A program made the translations under genes and the position numbers. Positions 34,354 to 47,161 of a DNA stretch of 64,000 bases are shown here, piece by piece (positions within the stretch are counted from its first letter, which is position 1; each line of letters begins with the position of its first letter). The notes beneath the pieces were generated by a model. That model was not told the DNA's origin. It did no database searches and worked only from the letters and a program-made list of their open reading frames with translations. The stretch is from positions 96,452,411 through 96,516,410 of the forward strand of contig NC_134084.1 of the NCBI RefSeq assembly GCF_000715075.1. Direction: 5' to 3'. This stretch comes from Nicotiana tabacum (Eukaryota > Streptophyta > Magnoliopsida > Solanales > Solanaceae).

Positions 34354-37043
34354 TGTTACAACCCATATCCACATGTTTTAGTTCATGCCATATATTAGTT
34401 AACATAAATCCAAGAAGGAATTATCTTTTAGATGATAAGAAGTCAATCCTATTGGTCTTAAGTGATACAAGAGTGTACAACGGTGATTAACAAGTATTAG
34501 AAGTTAAATGAATCAAGGATGTTGTAACTCGTATTTTCAGGTAAATCTAGCGGTGATTAATACACTCATGAGGTCATGTATTGAGGTATTTTAATCATAT
34601 AATATCGGTATCATAAGTCTTGAAGTCAAACGTGAAACAAAAGTCGACAAAAGTTGTCTCAACTTAGGTTCATAATGTTACTTAAATATTAGGTCATATG
34701 TTTCTAATCTTTTCTCCTAATTTACAAGCAATTACGGGGTGATCTACCAACAAAATTAAATATCTAAGAGTCTAGTTTCCAACACATTAAACCGTTCATC
34801 GATACGATCTCGGAGTAGAGAGATATTCGCATTTTCGCGAGACTGCGCCAAGCACCTCTCTATGGGGCCCACTAAGGCGGTTTAAGATATTTGGACCTAT
34901 ATAGGATGCCTCCAACCCGTTTTAAGTCATTTCTTCTCACTATTTTCAGACCTTAGAACCCTAGGAACATCCTCTCAAGGTTCTCTCAAGATTCAAGACC
35001 CAAAAAAGGGCAAACAACACAAATCAAGTGTCGGGAATTCCGTGGCGCTAGTAAGTCTCTTGTTCTTCTTGTTGTTGCTCATTTTTGTGTCGTTCCAGCT
35101 CATGTTGGAGGTGGTTTTAAAGGGTTTATGTTCTTTAAATACTTCCTCATATTTTTAATATCAATCCTAGGTGATTTCAAGCCTTCTAAAGTGATTCTAG
35201 TGCCGAAAAACACTAATTGATCGCTAGTTTCGCTTTCTTGTTGTTGTGGCAGCATTGGAGGGATATTTCATGGAAATTTAAGGTCAAATTGGAGTTTTTC
35301 TTTCTGTATAAAGGTAAGTAACCTCTTACTCTATATGTATTTAAGATTATCCAAGTTTCGGCTAAGCCATTGAAGCTAGAACTTGTGAAATATATATCGA
35401 AAGGCTTGGTAGTAATGTTATTATTTTGTGGATTGTTTTGCGTTGCTGTTGGGCTGCATATTTTACTACTATTTTGTGGAGTTTTGGAGGAGGAAGGGTG
35501 TGGAGAAACACCATATATATGTAGGGTTGTGGGCTGATAGTTATTCGTAACATTTCCGAGTTGTTTGACACGACTACGATGGTCGTCGTATGTATGGAGT
35601 GATTAGGCTGTGCGTGGATTATTTTGGGAGGCTCAATATGTTTATTATTGATGTTGTTTGGGCTGTTTGGTGACTGTTTTTAATGGTGTGAAGTCATATA
35701 TATAGGGGAGGTGCTGTCCGTTTCATCGTAAAATAGGTTGTGGTCGATACATAATAGTTATGACGCTTAAATGATAACGATAGTATCGTTTCTCTTATTG
35801 TAGACTAAGGAGTTTTGACAATTGCATAGCTTGAGATTGGGGCAGTATATACAAGGTATGTGAGACTATCCCTTTCCTTCTTTTGCACGACTACGATTGT
35901 ACATAATGTAATGAACGAGCTTCCAAGATACTCTACTCTTAGAAGCTAGCAGTACTTACATTGTTTTCCCTCTTATGGGACGATTGATGTTAATGTTGCT
36001 TCTCTTATTCTTATGTTATCAATGTTATTGGTACTTCCTGATTCTTATAAGGTTCATAGTGAAGAGTTAGTCCTAATAACGTGTACAGAGGATACCGACC
36101 TTACGTCACTCCGAAAGGTTTAGAATATGATTCCATGAGTCGAGCATGCATTATATATATGTATCTATTTTACTCTACCGAGCCACGCTATAGTTGGCCG
36201 GGTACGGCACCTATTGTCCAACCACTGATTAGTTGGGTTTTACCGAGCTTCACGTGGCCGGGTACGATTCTACCGAGCCTTATGATGGCCGGGTACATTT
36301 TTACCGAGCCTATTATGGCCGGGTACGATATGATGATGATGATGCCCACAGAGGCGAATGTTTTAAAGGTTTATGTATTTATACATATGTATCATGCATT
36401 TCATGTTAGTAGCCCTCAAAGGTACTAAGATGTTACAGGTTGTATATTCGCTATCCTTGCTTACATTACTGATCGTATTTATGGTTCCCTGCCTTACATA
36501 CTCAGTACTTTATTCGTACTGACGTCCTTTTATTTGTAGACGCTGCATGTCGTGCTGCAGGTCCTGATAGATAGGCAGGTGCAGCTCCCCCACCACAGTA
36601 GGCTGTCCAGTTCAGCGGTGATTGGCGAGATCCCTTATCCGGACTTGTCGTGGTCTTGGTATGCATTTCTGTTATAGATATTATGGGTATGTCAGGGCCC
36701 TGTTCCGGCTATGTTGCAGCACTTATGTTCATTTAGAGGCTCATAGACAAGTGTCGACTCATGTATAGTTTGGTATTCCTTGTCGGCTGGTTTATGTTGT
36801 ATAGTCTTTCATGGTAGCTTGGTAGCTCATACCTTATATGTAGTTTCTTGATTGTCTGGTCATCCCCTGCTATGTATGTTCATGCCGTCATATTTTATTG
36901 CTGGTTGTCCATAATCCAGGTCTACCATTTATATTGATCTCGCCAGCCCTAAAAGATAATAATGAAGGTTAGATGAAATGTACGTTGGTGCTCGGCAAGT
37001 ATGGTCGGGTGCTAGTCATGGCCCTCCAGTTTGGGTCGTGACA
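34354..37043 (+). repeat. Element E 3' LTR
   Basis: It starts TGTTACAACCC right after the PPT and ends GTCGTGACA before the target copy. Differences from the 5' LTR are a few percent by eye. Confidence 0.94.
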
Positions 37044-37048
37044 TATTT
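37044..37048. repeat. Target-site duplication of element E, right
   Basis: TATTT follows the LTR end GGGTCGTGACA and matches 28434-28438. Confidence 0.92.
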
Positions 37049-37414
37049 GTTCACCCAGTAACGGGTTTTGAGCTGGTCAGAGGCTAAGTTATCAGAGTTT
37101 TGTGAGGTGACTGCCAGCATTCGCAACACCGCATTTCTTCCTTTTGTTTATCAGTCCTATTTTATTTGTTTCAGGCCTTGCAGTTGTATTTATACTCTAA
37201 TAGATGCTCGTGACTTGTGACACCCTAGTTTGGGCTGTGTTTGGGTTGTATTCTGCACTTAATAAAGAAAACTTTTGTTTAGACTGTGGTTATTTAATTA
37301 TGCTAAAGCTGTTTATTAATATTAACTATTCTGAAAAGGTGAAATGGGTTGGTTGGCTGGCCTTGTCTTCATGAGAGGCGCCATCACGACCGGGTCGGGG
37401 TCTGGGTCGTGACA
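37044..37414 (+). repeat. Element B 3' LTR, part 2
   Basis: This resumes the B LTR after E (the first five bases are the target copy) and ends with GGGTCGTGACA at 37414, a typical LTR terminus. The next bases TTAAC are the expected right target copy of B; the left copy is outside the window. Confidence 0.82.
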
Positions 37415-39299
37415 TTAACCCTATCCTGCCGTCACAAATCCCTCTTGATTCATGGGGTTTTCCTTCGGTTTCATGCCTTATCCGGCCTCATCTCTCTACT
37501 GGTTGTATGATTTTCATGTTGCTTGAGGATAATCTCAAGAGATTCGAACCAGATTTGGTTCAAAGTCTCTCATTTCTCGATTAATCTGTCTATATTCACT
37601 CCGATATCTGTGAGTACTGATATTTTCTTATTTTTATGGTTTCAAATCTCTGGTTCAAACCAGATTTGATTTACTTCTATTTATTTCCATGAACCTAGCT
37701 ATTTCTGGTTGAATCCGTTTAGATCTCTTTAGATCTGTAGCGGTTTGAGTTTGTTTGGTATTTTTCCTTTAAGATTTTCTGTTTTTACTATTATTGTTAA
37801 CCGATTTTATTTTACCCTAAAAAGTTAGGGTTTTGATTTCTAATGAGTTTTCTGCAAAAAGTGTTTAAACATTTAAATGTTTTCAACTCTAGTTTTCTTA
37901 TTTATTTATTTTTACTGATTTTTTACTTGAGTTTCATCTTTATGTCTTTGATATGTCTTACGGTTTCAATTATTCGACTATTTATTATTTTGTTTTGCCC
38001 GTTTACCTTCAACTCTGTCAATTAAGTGTTAATTGATTTACTTACCTAAATTAGGGTTTGAATTTAGTACACGTGTTTCCTTATTAAGTTCTTACTTGTT
38101 CTTACCTTATTTATGTACTTGTATTACTAGCTAATTTTATGTTCTGACTCCTAATTGATTGTGGAATTGGTTCTTACTTTTTTTGACCTTATTCTTAGAC
38201 ACTGATTGATTCCGTGTGAGATTTTCCTTAAATTAAGTGTTACTTATTTGATTTTGTCCTCTTAATTGATTCATGCTGACCTTAATTGATTGATTAATTA
38301 TTTTTCATATCTTATTTGTGTGTAATTATTTTTCATACCTTATTTGTTTTGCTCTATTGTATGCTGTAAAAACCCTTCCCCTTTCCCCCTTTAAAATAAA
38401 AGACTCGAACTCTCCTATTCTTACTACTAAACTTAAGCTCTCTCTCTTGCTCCTGTTCTGATTTCTGTACTAAGTGGCTATTATTTGGCCGGCTGAAAGC
38501 TAATGCCAAATTGTTCTGGAACTTAACTGTTACTGCATCTTTACTTTCTTTCTTCTCAACTAGTATGCCTTAACCTTTGCAATTCCTTTCTCTATGCATT
38601 ATTTGATTAACCTGTTTGAATTCCTGGCATGATTCTGTCCTTTATCTGGTAGTTTTGTAATACTATTAGCTTATGACTAATGCATTTAGAATAACAAGAA
38701 TCCTCTCATAAGTTAGTTTAAGGTTTGATTTGTTTGTCAGCTTTCTACCTGTTCTGAACTCTAAGCATGTAATCAAGTATGTTTATTCTTAACTCATCTG
38801 TCATGTCTATTCAATTCAAATGTCTTCTGCCTAATTGTTTATGTGACTGAGCCCTGACTGTTTCAAATGTCCTACTTTTAGTCATTTAGGTTCTCACCAC
38901 CCCCCAGTGTGAGCACTGCCTAGAGTCCCTGAGACTCCTTTGAACTCTGACACATTGGGGCTGGTTTTCTAATCTTTTATGAATTCTGTGTTGAATGTTT
39001 AATTCTAGTACGAGCATTTCCCGGGGTCGCAGAGGCTCTTTGGGAACTTTGACACACTGAAAGCCTGGTTTAAGGTATTATGAATGGATCACTACTATTG
39101 CTTCATAGATGTTGTGCTTGAAGGCGTGGTTCCCCGGTTTAGATTAGGCCCATGAAGGCTCCCTATAGTGTAATCATTACTATTATGTAATTTATTCATT
39201 ATGGGCTGTAATAATGTAATAATCTCTGTAATAAACAGATTTGGGGTTTATTAGTAAAAGCTGGGGGTGGGGGGTTCTATATCTTTGTTTGAAACTTGG

Positions 39300-40220
39300 G
39301 TAGAAATCCTACCTATAGGTTTATTGGGTTGATTATGTGAATGTTACTACTCGTTTAGAGATCCTGCCTATAGGATGTTTTCTGATTGTTTGTGACTCTG
39401 CATTTTTACATTTTTGGTATACTAGGACACTGCCTGTAGGTCTTTGGTTAATTCTGCATTAGAAGTCCTTGTTCATAGAATCCAAATATATTTCCAATCT
39501 CAACGTGCATTAGTGATCATGTATATAGGATCTTATTTGTATGAATTGATAAATTTCCCTAGCAATTTGCTTAAAATTATGCCCATATATGATTAATAGA
39601 TTTTATGCCTATAGGATACACTGGCAATTTGCTTAAAATTTTGTCGATATGTGATTAACAGATTTCATGCCTATAGGAAATAAAAATCAGCTTCAACTTA
39701 GATACCATGCCTATATGAATAAAAGGAATCAGTTTCAAACCTTAGAAATCATGTCAATAGGATTCAAACTAATAGATATCATGCATGTAGGGTGAAATCA
39801 GTTTGTAAACTTAGAGATCATGTTTATAGGAGTTTAAGTCAAGTCAACACTTAGAAATCATGTCTATAGAAGTTAAATTAATTCTGCAAATTAGAAAGTA
39901 TGCCTATAGGATCTAAAAAGATAAAACATGTCTTTATGAGTTAAAATCAGTAATTCGCTTAGAAACCATGTTATAGGTCTATAATTAACAGTTGTAGATA
40001 TCATGCCTATACGATTCTGTTAATCACTTATGCAAATCCGTAGGGTTAGTAATGATTGTGGGGTCTAAAATTGCGATATTTTACTGCCTGAAAGTGCCCA
40101 GATTCAAGGCTTAATAAAATCAGCAGGCAAATTGATGGGTCCCGATGCCCACCTTAATAAAATTGTTGTCTTACATTCTATTTCTGCTCATCTAGATATT
40201 CTGCCTATAGGATCCTAAAT
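39300..40220 (+). repeat. CTATAGG interspersed repeats in F LTR
   Basis: The word ATGCCTATAGGAT and close variants recur about 15 times every ~40-60 nt. The same repeat, in reverse, is in the I LTR at 59660-60250. CCTATAGG is itself a palindrome. Confidence 0.8.
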
Positions 40221-40721
40221 TAACGAAATCTGCTAATTTAATTGCGTGCAATTGTTGTCTACTTGTGGAGGTTGATATGAGCCCTTATTTGTGCCTTACA
40301 TGATAGTCCAATTTGAATTTTGTTTGTCGCCTAGCTTTTTCTCATTTAAAGCAACATAGGTCAGTCTAGAATCACCCTGAATAGAGGTCCTAAATACCTC
40401 CAGGACCGTAGGTAAGGGACAGGCAGTGCACGCACAAGGCGCGAGTTAGAAACTATTAGAATGCTTAGGTAACAATTGAAAGATAATAATTGGGTAGTAA
40501 AGGAAATGATAGCCCATGCATTAATGCTATGAGTAAAGCCCCGACTTGAGAGAGTTGCAAAGTATTGCTTGGAATGATCTTATAGGCTAAAAAACTTAGG
40601 ACCACCCCCTATACTCATGTGTAAAAATAAATTGAATATTGTATCTATCCAAATTGTTTTTTTCCCTTTTAAGACTAATTTGCTTAATTTATGTTCGGCC
40701 GGAACCCATCGTTGTGGACCT

Positions 40722-40748
40722 CGAGGGGTGCCTAACACCTTCCCCTCA
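40722..40748 (+). other. U5 hairpin of F
   Basis: GAGGGG (40723-40728) pairs with CCCCTC (40742-40747) around the 13-nt loop TGCCTAACACCTT, the reverse complement of the loop in A as read on the + strand. It lies ~200 nt from the LTR end. Confidence 0.75.
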
Positions 40749-40938
40749 AAGTAATTTCGAGCCCTTACCCGATATCTGGTGACACAAACTGGTTATATGA
40801 GTTAATTTCTCTAGGTTCCCTAGCGCACCTTATTCTATTAGGTGGCGGCTCTTTCAAATCCAATTCCCTACCCTCACGGAAAGGAGTTGTCCCAGAAAAT
40901 GTCGAAACTCGATTTTGCAAGAAAAAGGGGGCGCAACA

Positions 40939-41960
40939 CCAGCTGATCTGTAGGAAACACCTCTGGAAACTCACGAACAACTAGCCCAGAATCCATAGGA
41001 GGAACCTCCGCACTAGATTCATGGACATAAACCAAATAAGCTAGACACTCTTTCTCGACCATATGTCGAGCCTTCATATAAGAGATAACCCTGCTAGCAG
41101 AATAGCTAGGAGTCCCTCTACACTCTCATCGAGGCAACCCCGGCAAGGCTCAGTTCACCGTCTTTGCGTGATAAACCAATATAGCATGATAAGGTGACAG
41201 CCAATTCATACCCAAAACGACATCAAAATCAACCATATGGAGAAATAAAAGATCTACATTATTCTCAAGACCCCCAATGATAACCACACATGAAGATAAA
41301 CAGACTCTACAATAATAGAATCTCTCACAAGTATGGACACATACATAGGAGCACCCAAAGAACCACGAGGCACAACCAGATATGAAGCAATATAGAATGA
41401 CACATAGGAGTAAGTAGATCCCGGATCAAATAGAACTGAAACATCTCTATGGCAAACTGAAACAGTACCTTCAATGACAGCGTTAGATGATTCAGCCTCT
41501 GACCTAGCTGGAAAAGAATAACATCGGGGCTGGGGCCTACCAGTGTGAGCTACATCCCTAGGACGACCTCCTGTTGGATGGCCTCCACCTCTAGCGGCGT
41601 GACCTCCACCTCTAACAGCCTGACCTCCACCTCTAGTGGCCTGGCCTCCACCTCTAGCGGCATGACCTCCACCTCTAACGGCCTGACCTCCACCTCTAGT
41701 GGCCCGACCTCTACCTCTGGCTACCTAACCCCTACCTCTAGGTGGCTGAGTGGATGGTGATGCAACCAGTGCCAGAATCATGACACGAGAACTCTACTGT
41801 GGCATACCGCCCAATAATCTCAAACAGGTCCTCTTGATATGCCTAAAACCACCACACTCAAAACATCCATCCTGGTGCTATGGCTGATGAAACTGAGGCT
41901 GAACCGAATGGGACAGATGACCACGGTAATAACTCTGAATAGGAGGTGCACTGATAGTGA
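40939..41960 (-). pseudogene. Element G: gag zinc knuckle, linker and protease fragment of a Tekay-like element
   Basis: On the minus strand the order is zinc knuckle CFECGGFRHIKRTC, a linker of Arg-Gly repeats, a protease with FDPGSTYSYVS (D-P-G-S is normal for this clade), and a downstream stretch with EKECLAYLVYV and VVREFPEVFPTD. That stretch normally precedes RT. TAG stops are at 41878-41880, 41794-41796 and 41725-41727. The right end is cut by element H, and the left end (toward RT) by the LTR of F. It is probably the internal part of the element whose 5' LTR is D, since orientation and order agree. Confidence 0.82.
41560..41745 (-). repeat. 21-nt tandem repeats coding RGGG(Q/H)A in gag of G
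   Basis: About eight units of GGTGGAGGTCAGGCCACTAGA type run in frame after the zinc knuckle. They code Arg-Gly-Gly-Gly-Gln/His-Ala plus Val/Thr/Ala. The Arg/Gly richness suggests RNA binding. Confidence 0.8.
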
Positions 41961-42262
41961 TGTAAAAGAAGAATCTATGCTAAATTTCATTAAATTTGGC
42001 CAAGATCATGTTTTAGAGCTCAAGTCCAAATAGATGGACTTAATTTCTAGAAGTCCAAGAAGTTCAAGATTGATTTCAAGAAGCCAAGATTCTTTCCTTC
42101 TTAAAATAGGATTTATTTTATTCCTTTTAGAATAAGGATTTTCCTTTTAGTAGGATTCTAGTTTCTTTTCCTTATAGAATAAGGATTTTACTTTCCTTGT
42201 CTTTAGTTATTTTATTTTCTTATTAGAATAGGAATTGTAGTCATTAAAGAAGAGACCCTAGG

Positions 42263-42273
42263 TTTATATAAAG
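42263..42273 (+). promoter_or_regulatory. Putative TATA box in H LTR
   Basis: TTTATATAAAG, ~300 nt into the LTR. Confidence 0.55.
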
Positions 42274-42770
42274 TGTTCTCATGCCTTTGTAGAGGAGAAA
42301 TCACGTTTTTGAGGCTTGCCCTAGTTTTACAATAGAGTGTTTCTCTCTATTTTGTCTTCTTTATCCTTGTTTTTGGTTCCGAGCATGGTGGTGATAGTCT
42401 TTATCTTATTTTCAATTGCGTGTGGTATTTCTTTATCACGTTAATTGATTCCAAGTGATGACTTTAGGAACTTGTTTAGTTCTTGATCTTTCAAGAACAT
42501 GTTTCTTGATCTAAATTCGTTCTTTTGATATCATAAATTCATAACGTTCATTGAACTAGTGCAACATCGTTATTTACTTCTTTTGAGCGAGTAAATAGTC
42601 TTTCTTATAGTTCAGATCGTCATCTTTTACCTCGCTTTTGAATCATCAAATTCTGAGTCCTAAAACTTTAGATACATTGTTTCTTGAATCAGCCAACAAA
42701 CCACGTTTTCGTTTCAAGATTTTGATCCTGGTCGGTTGGTTCTTTGTTAACTCGAAGAATCATATCAATT

Positions 42771-42782
42771 TGGTATCATAGC
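42771..42782 (+). other. Primer-binding site of H
   Basis: TGGTATCATAGC differs by one base from the common initiator-Met PBS TGGTATCAGAGC. Confidence 0.7.
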
Positions 42783-43136
42783 TATAACCCACAGGTCCAA
42801 AGGTTGAGAAATCATTATGTCTAAGATTCAACCAAGAGGAAGATTCTTGGTTCAAGAAGAAGAAGATGATTATTTAAGTTGTTTGAAGAGGCATATCAAA
42901 TCTAAAGTGGGTGACTTCACAATAAAATCGTTGTTGGTACACCACTTGCTATTATTGCTAATAGTGTCATATCTCTTGATATAATATTTTCAAGTAATGC
43001 ATGACATAGAAATATTATTTCGATTCCGTCGGATGCATCTACAAAGAATAATCTCGTTACAGTAGAGCCGACTCTTTATAATATAGTCTTGAAAGCTTGT
43101 TCTTCGGTTCGATTTTCGGTTTCGTTTTGGTTTTGA

Positions 43137-45196
43137 AGACCCCTAATCTATGCGACGCGGTCAACATAAAATAAACAAATACCTTGCTCGCGAATCATAC
43201 ATGTGACACATGTAGACATAAAATCACATATTCAAACCGTTAATCAAGACTTCATCAGGGAACAACTATCCAAGGAAAATCCAATTCTCTTTTTACAATT
43301 CAAGAAAAATGAAGCTTAATGTTTTAGAAATTCACTTACTAATCCGATGTGATTTAAGCAATTCAAACCGTCAACAGGGTTACAAATATTTCCAAGTACA
43401 GCATGTTTTTGGGTCCTAGACTACCCGAACAATAGCATAATAGTAGCTACGCACGGACTCTCATCATCTCGTATGTACGTAGCCCCCACAAATAGGAGCA
43501 CATAACTAATTAACTCACCTATGGGGACAATTTACTCTTACAAGATTAGAAAGGAGACTCACCTCGCTCCGAAGATCCATAGTCAGCATTCCATGCACTT
43601 TTGAAGACTCGAATCGATGCACAATACTCCAAAACTAGCCAATAATTATGCAAATCCATTAATATACGCTCAATTACTCATTAAAATCCAATTTATAACA
43701 ATTTCTAATCCCAATCGAAAAGTTGACAAAATTGCTCTCGGGCTCACGTGCCCGGATTCCTAAATTATTCAAAGATAAAGCTTACCCATGAACTCACGAA
43801 CTCAACTATATGATTTTCTCTGAATTTCATACCCAAAATCGTGGTCAAAATCCAAGAATATCAATTTTCTAGGTTTTCCCTCAAACTCCAAGTTTCTACA
43901 AATTTTCATGCTCAAATCCGTAACAAAACCATGTATTTAACGTCTAATGAGAGGTAACAACTTACCTTGACATAGATAAAGAAAATCTCTCTTCTGAAAG
44001 CTCCAAAATCGTCCAGCCCGAAGTGAAAATGGGTGGAAATGAACCAAAACTCAAATTTTATAGAGAGCTCACTGCCTCCAGTCCTTTCGCACATGAAGTC
44101 TCTTGACCGCTTCGGCAGTCCCGCAGGTGCGGACCAATTGCCGCTTCTGCGGTACGGGGCTCCCAGCCCATTTCCGCTTCTGCACTCCTTCTTCCGCAGG
44201 TGTGGTCCCGCTTCTGTGGTGACCAGACCGCATCTGCAGTCCCAGCCTTCACCACTGCATCTGCGCCCCTTTTGGCCGCTTCTGCAGCTCCGCACCTGCG
44301 GCCAAATCTTCGCAAGTGCGGTTATACCAGATATCAGTTGCTTCAGCTTATTCTTCCAAATTCTAATTCTATCTGTTAACCTTCCGAAATCCACCCGAGG
44401 CCCCCAGGACTCTTTCCAATCACACCAAGCAGTCCCAAAACACATTACAGACTTGCTCGAGGCATCAAGTCATATCAAACAACGCTAAAATCATGAATCG
44501 GCCTCCAATCCAAGCTTAATGAACTCTAAAATTTCAAACTTCTACTTTTGGTGTTTAAACCTATCAAATCACGTTCAATTGACCTCAAATTTTGCACACA
44601 AGTCATATTTGACGTTACAGACCTAGTCTAACTTCCGAAATCGAAATCCGACCCCGATATCAAAAAGTGCACTATCGGTCAAACTTCTCAAAAACCTTCA
44701 AATTTCTATTTTTAGCCATTTGACTCCAAAATGACCTACGGACCTCCAAATTCACTTCCGATCATGCCCCCAATACCAGAATCACCATACGGAGCTATTT
44801 CCAAACTCGGAATCCCGAACGGTCAGTGATAACACTGAAATTCACTTCACTCAAACTTATGAGATTCTTCCAAAATGCTAACTTTCACAATAGGCGCTGA
44901 AACATTCCCGAGTCTTCCAAAACCCAGTCCAGACATATGCCCAAGTACAAAATCATCATACAAACCTGTTGGAACCTTTGAATCCCGATTCCGAGGTCGT
45001 TTACTCAAAAATCAAACCTTAGTCCATTCAACGTAAAGCTTCCGAAATGAGAATTCTCTTTCCAAATAAACTCTGAACTTTCTGGAATTCAATTCCGACC
45101 ATGCGCACAAGTCATGATACCTAAAATGAAGCTGCTCATTGCCTCAAACTACAGAATGACGCGCTACAGCTCAAAACTATCGGTCGAGTCATTACA
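43137..45196 (-). repeat. Element D: partial gypsy LTR (5' LTR of G, probably)
   Basis: The minus strand begins TGTAATGACTCGACCG at 45196, a relative of the B LTR start. The 3' end of this LTR is not found, and the left border is approximate. It contains the CCGC/GCGG palindrome cassette (44080-44325) and the block GTACGTAGCCCC near 43480 common in Solanaceae LTRs. It directly abuts the leader of element C, so it is a 5' or solo LTR inserted there. The ORFs at 43912-44488 are products of the palindrome region. Confidence 0.7.
44080..44325 (-). repeat. CCGC-N-GCGG palindrome cassette in D LTR
   Basis: Words such as CCGCAGGTGCGG and CCGCTTCTGCGG recur in tandem at ~25-30 nt spacing, at about the same distance from the LTR start as the cassette in B. 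The palindromes themselves differ in sequence from those in B. Confidence 0.72.
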
Positions 45197-45220
45197 GTGA
45201 TACGTAGGCAATCCTCATCG
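45197..45220 (+). other. Stem-loop module of C, 3' arm only
   Basis: GATACGTAGGCAATCC matches the right arm of the module in A copy 2. The left arm is cut off by LTR D. A purine tract (45241-45372) and gag Met (45606) follow, the same order as in A. Confidence 0.65.
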
Positions 45221-45605
45221 AATCCGGTCATGTTTTTGTAAATAACTCAAATAAAAGAGGAATGTGGAAAAGAGAAACCAAAAGAAAAACCAAAAAGAAA
45301 AGAGAGAAAATAAGGAAAAGAGAATGAGAACAGAGAGAAAATGAGAGTGCAAAAGAGAGCAAGAGAGAAGATCGGGGAGATAAACAAAAGCTTGGATGAG
45401 ACATGCAATCGTTACAAAACATGTAGAAACACATTTAACTGTATAGGTGCATCACACCCCCAATGTGCGATTTCCTATATGTTAATTGCTTCGAACTAAC
45501 CGGTTTGTTGTCTACTATTGAGTATAGGTTTTGTTTGTAAGGTGGTTGGTTTGTGGTAACCTGGCTTCACACCCATACTTTAGAAGATCTAAGGGCAATG
45601 TAGAA

Positions 45606-47161
45606 ATGTCATCAGAAGGTCATCCACCAACAATTCCCATCTCAGAGGATAGCCCACTATCAGTTATCTCAACCTTAGAGTCAGCGGCAGCTGAAGAGAA
45701 TAGGGTACTACGCCTCCGAGTGCTGGAAATGTGGGACGCCTAGTTCATTCGTAGAGATCCGTCAAGTGCCATACCCGGTTTCCCCGAGCTACTTCCCAGA
45801 GCAAGTGGAAATTCCAACGTCCCAATAAATTACCTGAATACCCCATTTGGATACCCCACCATCTCAGCTCACTTCACTAGAACACCTTCTGAGGTTCGCC
45901 CCCAGGTAGTTTGGGGAGTGGCCTCTAACATATTTACCGCACCACCAACCTCGGCTACGGTACAACCAACTGTGCCCAGGCCAAGCTTGATCCATCATCT
46001 TTCACTTTCCAAGTACCATCTTTTCCACCAGAACCTACTCATTTCACCACCAATTCTTACCCTCAACAACCCCTGTACGAGTTTACCACAGGAAAGAGAA
46101 GGCTACAAAGAACCCCGAACAAGAGGAAATCACTCGAAAAATGAGCAGCATGGAACAAAGCCTTAAGAATATACAAGGCTTGAGCGGACAAAAGAGCGTA
46201 TCCTACGTTGATCTATGTATGTTCCCACATGTGCATTTGCCCCTGGGTTTCAAGACCCCAATGTTTGAAAAATATGACGGGCACGGGGATCCCATAGCCC
46301 ACCTCAAGAGATATTGCAATTAATTAAGAGGGGTAGGCAGAAAAGAAGAGCTCTTAATGGCTTATTTCGGAGAGAGTCTAGTTGGCATTGCATCTGAGTG
46401 GTACATGGATCAGGACATATCTCGTTGGCACATTTGGGATGACCTGGCTCGAGATTTTATCAGGCAGTTTCAGTATAACATAGACATAGCTCCCGACAGG
46501 AATTCTCTATCGATTCTCAAGAAGAAGTCATTAGAAAGTTTCCGAGAATATGTTGTTAAATGGCGCGAACAAGCGGCGTCAAGCCCCCGATGGATGAAAT
46601 GGAAATGGTTAGTGTTTTTTTACAAGCCCAAGAGGCTGACTACTTTCAGAATATGATGTCTGTAATAGGGAAACTGTTTGCCGAGGCCATCAATATTGGT
46701 GAGATGGTCGAGAATGGTCTGAAAGCAGGGCGCATATTGAGTCAATCTGCCATAAGAACTACATCCCAAGAAATTCAAAGCGGGTCCGGAGGTGTAGCAA
46801 ACAGAAAAAAGAAAGAAGAGGTGGCGATGGCAGCTTCAAGTCTGAGAAACCCTCGTCCACCTAGAGGTTACTTCCCTCCAAGCACCCCACAACATTATTA
46901 TCCCCACCAGGATGTGGCTTAGGCTATGCCCCCCAGCCTTACACGGTAATGAACTCCCAGCCATACGCTCGGCCTCAGTAACAATTTAACCAAAATAGAG
47001 CTCCACCTCCTAGAAATAACCCTCCCCACAAAGCTCAGTATAATCCCTGACCTCCACAAAATAATTTCCCCTACAATGCCCATGCTCGGGAGCCACCTAG
47101 GAGAACGAACTTCACGCCTATTGGTGAATCATACTCTAGCCTTTTCCCTAAACTGGTCCAA
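45606..47161 (+). pseudogene. Gag (broken), element C
   Basis: The likely start is Met 45606, ~410 nt after the stem-loop remnant. After a Pro-rich N-terminus come the capsid blocks SYVDLCMFPHVHLP, FEKYDGHGDPIAHLKR and ESFREYVVKWREQ, all aligned with gag of A. The Pro/Tyr/His-rich tail is also shared. Several frameshifts (near 45900, 46140, 46560 and 46930) and stops (TAG-type at 45741, TAA at 46321) break it. It is about as decayed as A, or more so. Confidence 0.85.

Larger units (their letters stand above)
28439..37043 (+). mobile_element. Element E: Tekay/Del-like chromovirus retrotransposon lacking gag and protease
   Basis: This 8.6-kb element has two ~2.7-kb LTRs, a TATTT target duplication, an initiator-Met-type PBS, RT, RNase H, integrase with a chromodomain, and a PPT. 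The internal part is only ~3.2 kb because gag and protease are absent. The deletion point is near 31345-31350, where the leader joins RT directly. The chromodomain, the PBS word and the pre-PPT motif place it in the Tekay (Del) chromovirus clade. Pol carries three stops and one frameshift. Confidence 0.93.
37415..40938 (+). repeat. Element F: partial Ogre-like LTR
   Basis: The right end GGGGGCGCAACA (40938) equals, in reverse, the LTR terminus of element I (TGTCGCGCCCCC). Blocks in between also match I in reverse order, including the U5 hairpin, the CTATAGG repeats and the AT-rich middle. No PBS follows the right end, so this is a 3' or solo LTR. The left part is missing because B inserted here. 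I see no gene in it. Confidence 0.82.
41961..43136 (+). mobile_element. Element H: 5' LTR and start of a small LTR element
   Basis: An ~807-bp LTR-like segment (41961-42767) starts TGTAAAAGAAG and ends CATATCA. It is followed three bases later by a PBS-like word and a possible gag start at 42817. A TATA box is at 42263-42273. Coding after the Met is short (about 60 codons, acidic then basic) and unrecognised. The right end is truncated near 43080-43136. The family is uncertain; its partner LTR is not in the window. Confidence 0.6.

Noticed and set aside
43912..44488. Overlapping ORFs of 151-177 codons on both strands
   Set aside because: They follow the CCGC/GCGG palindromes of LTR D and lack domains.
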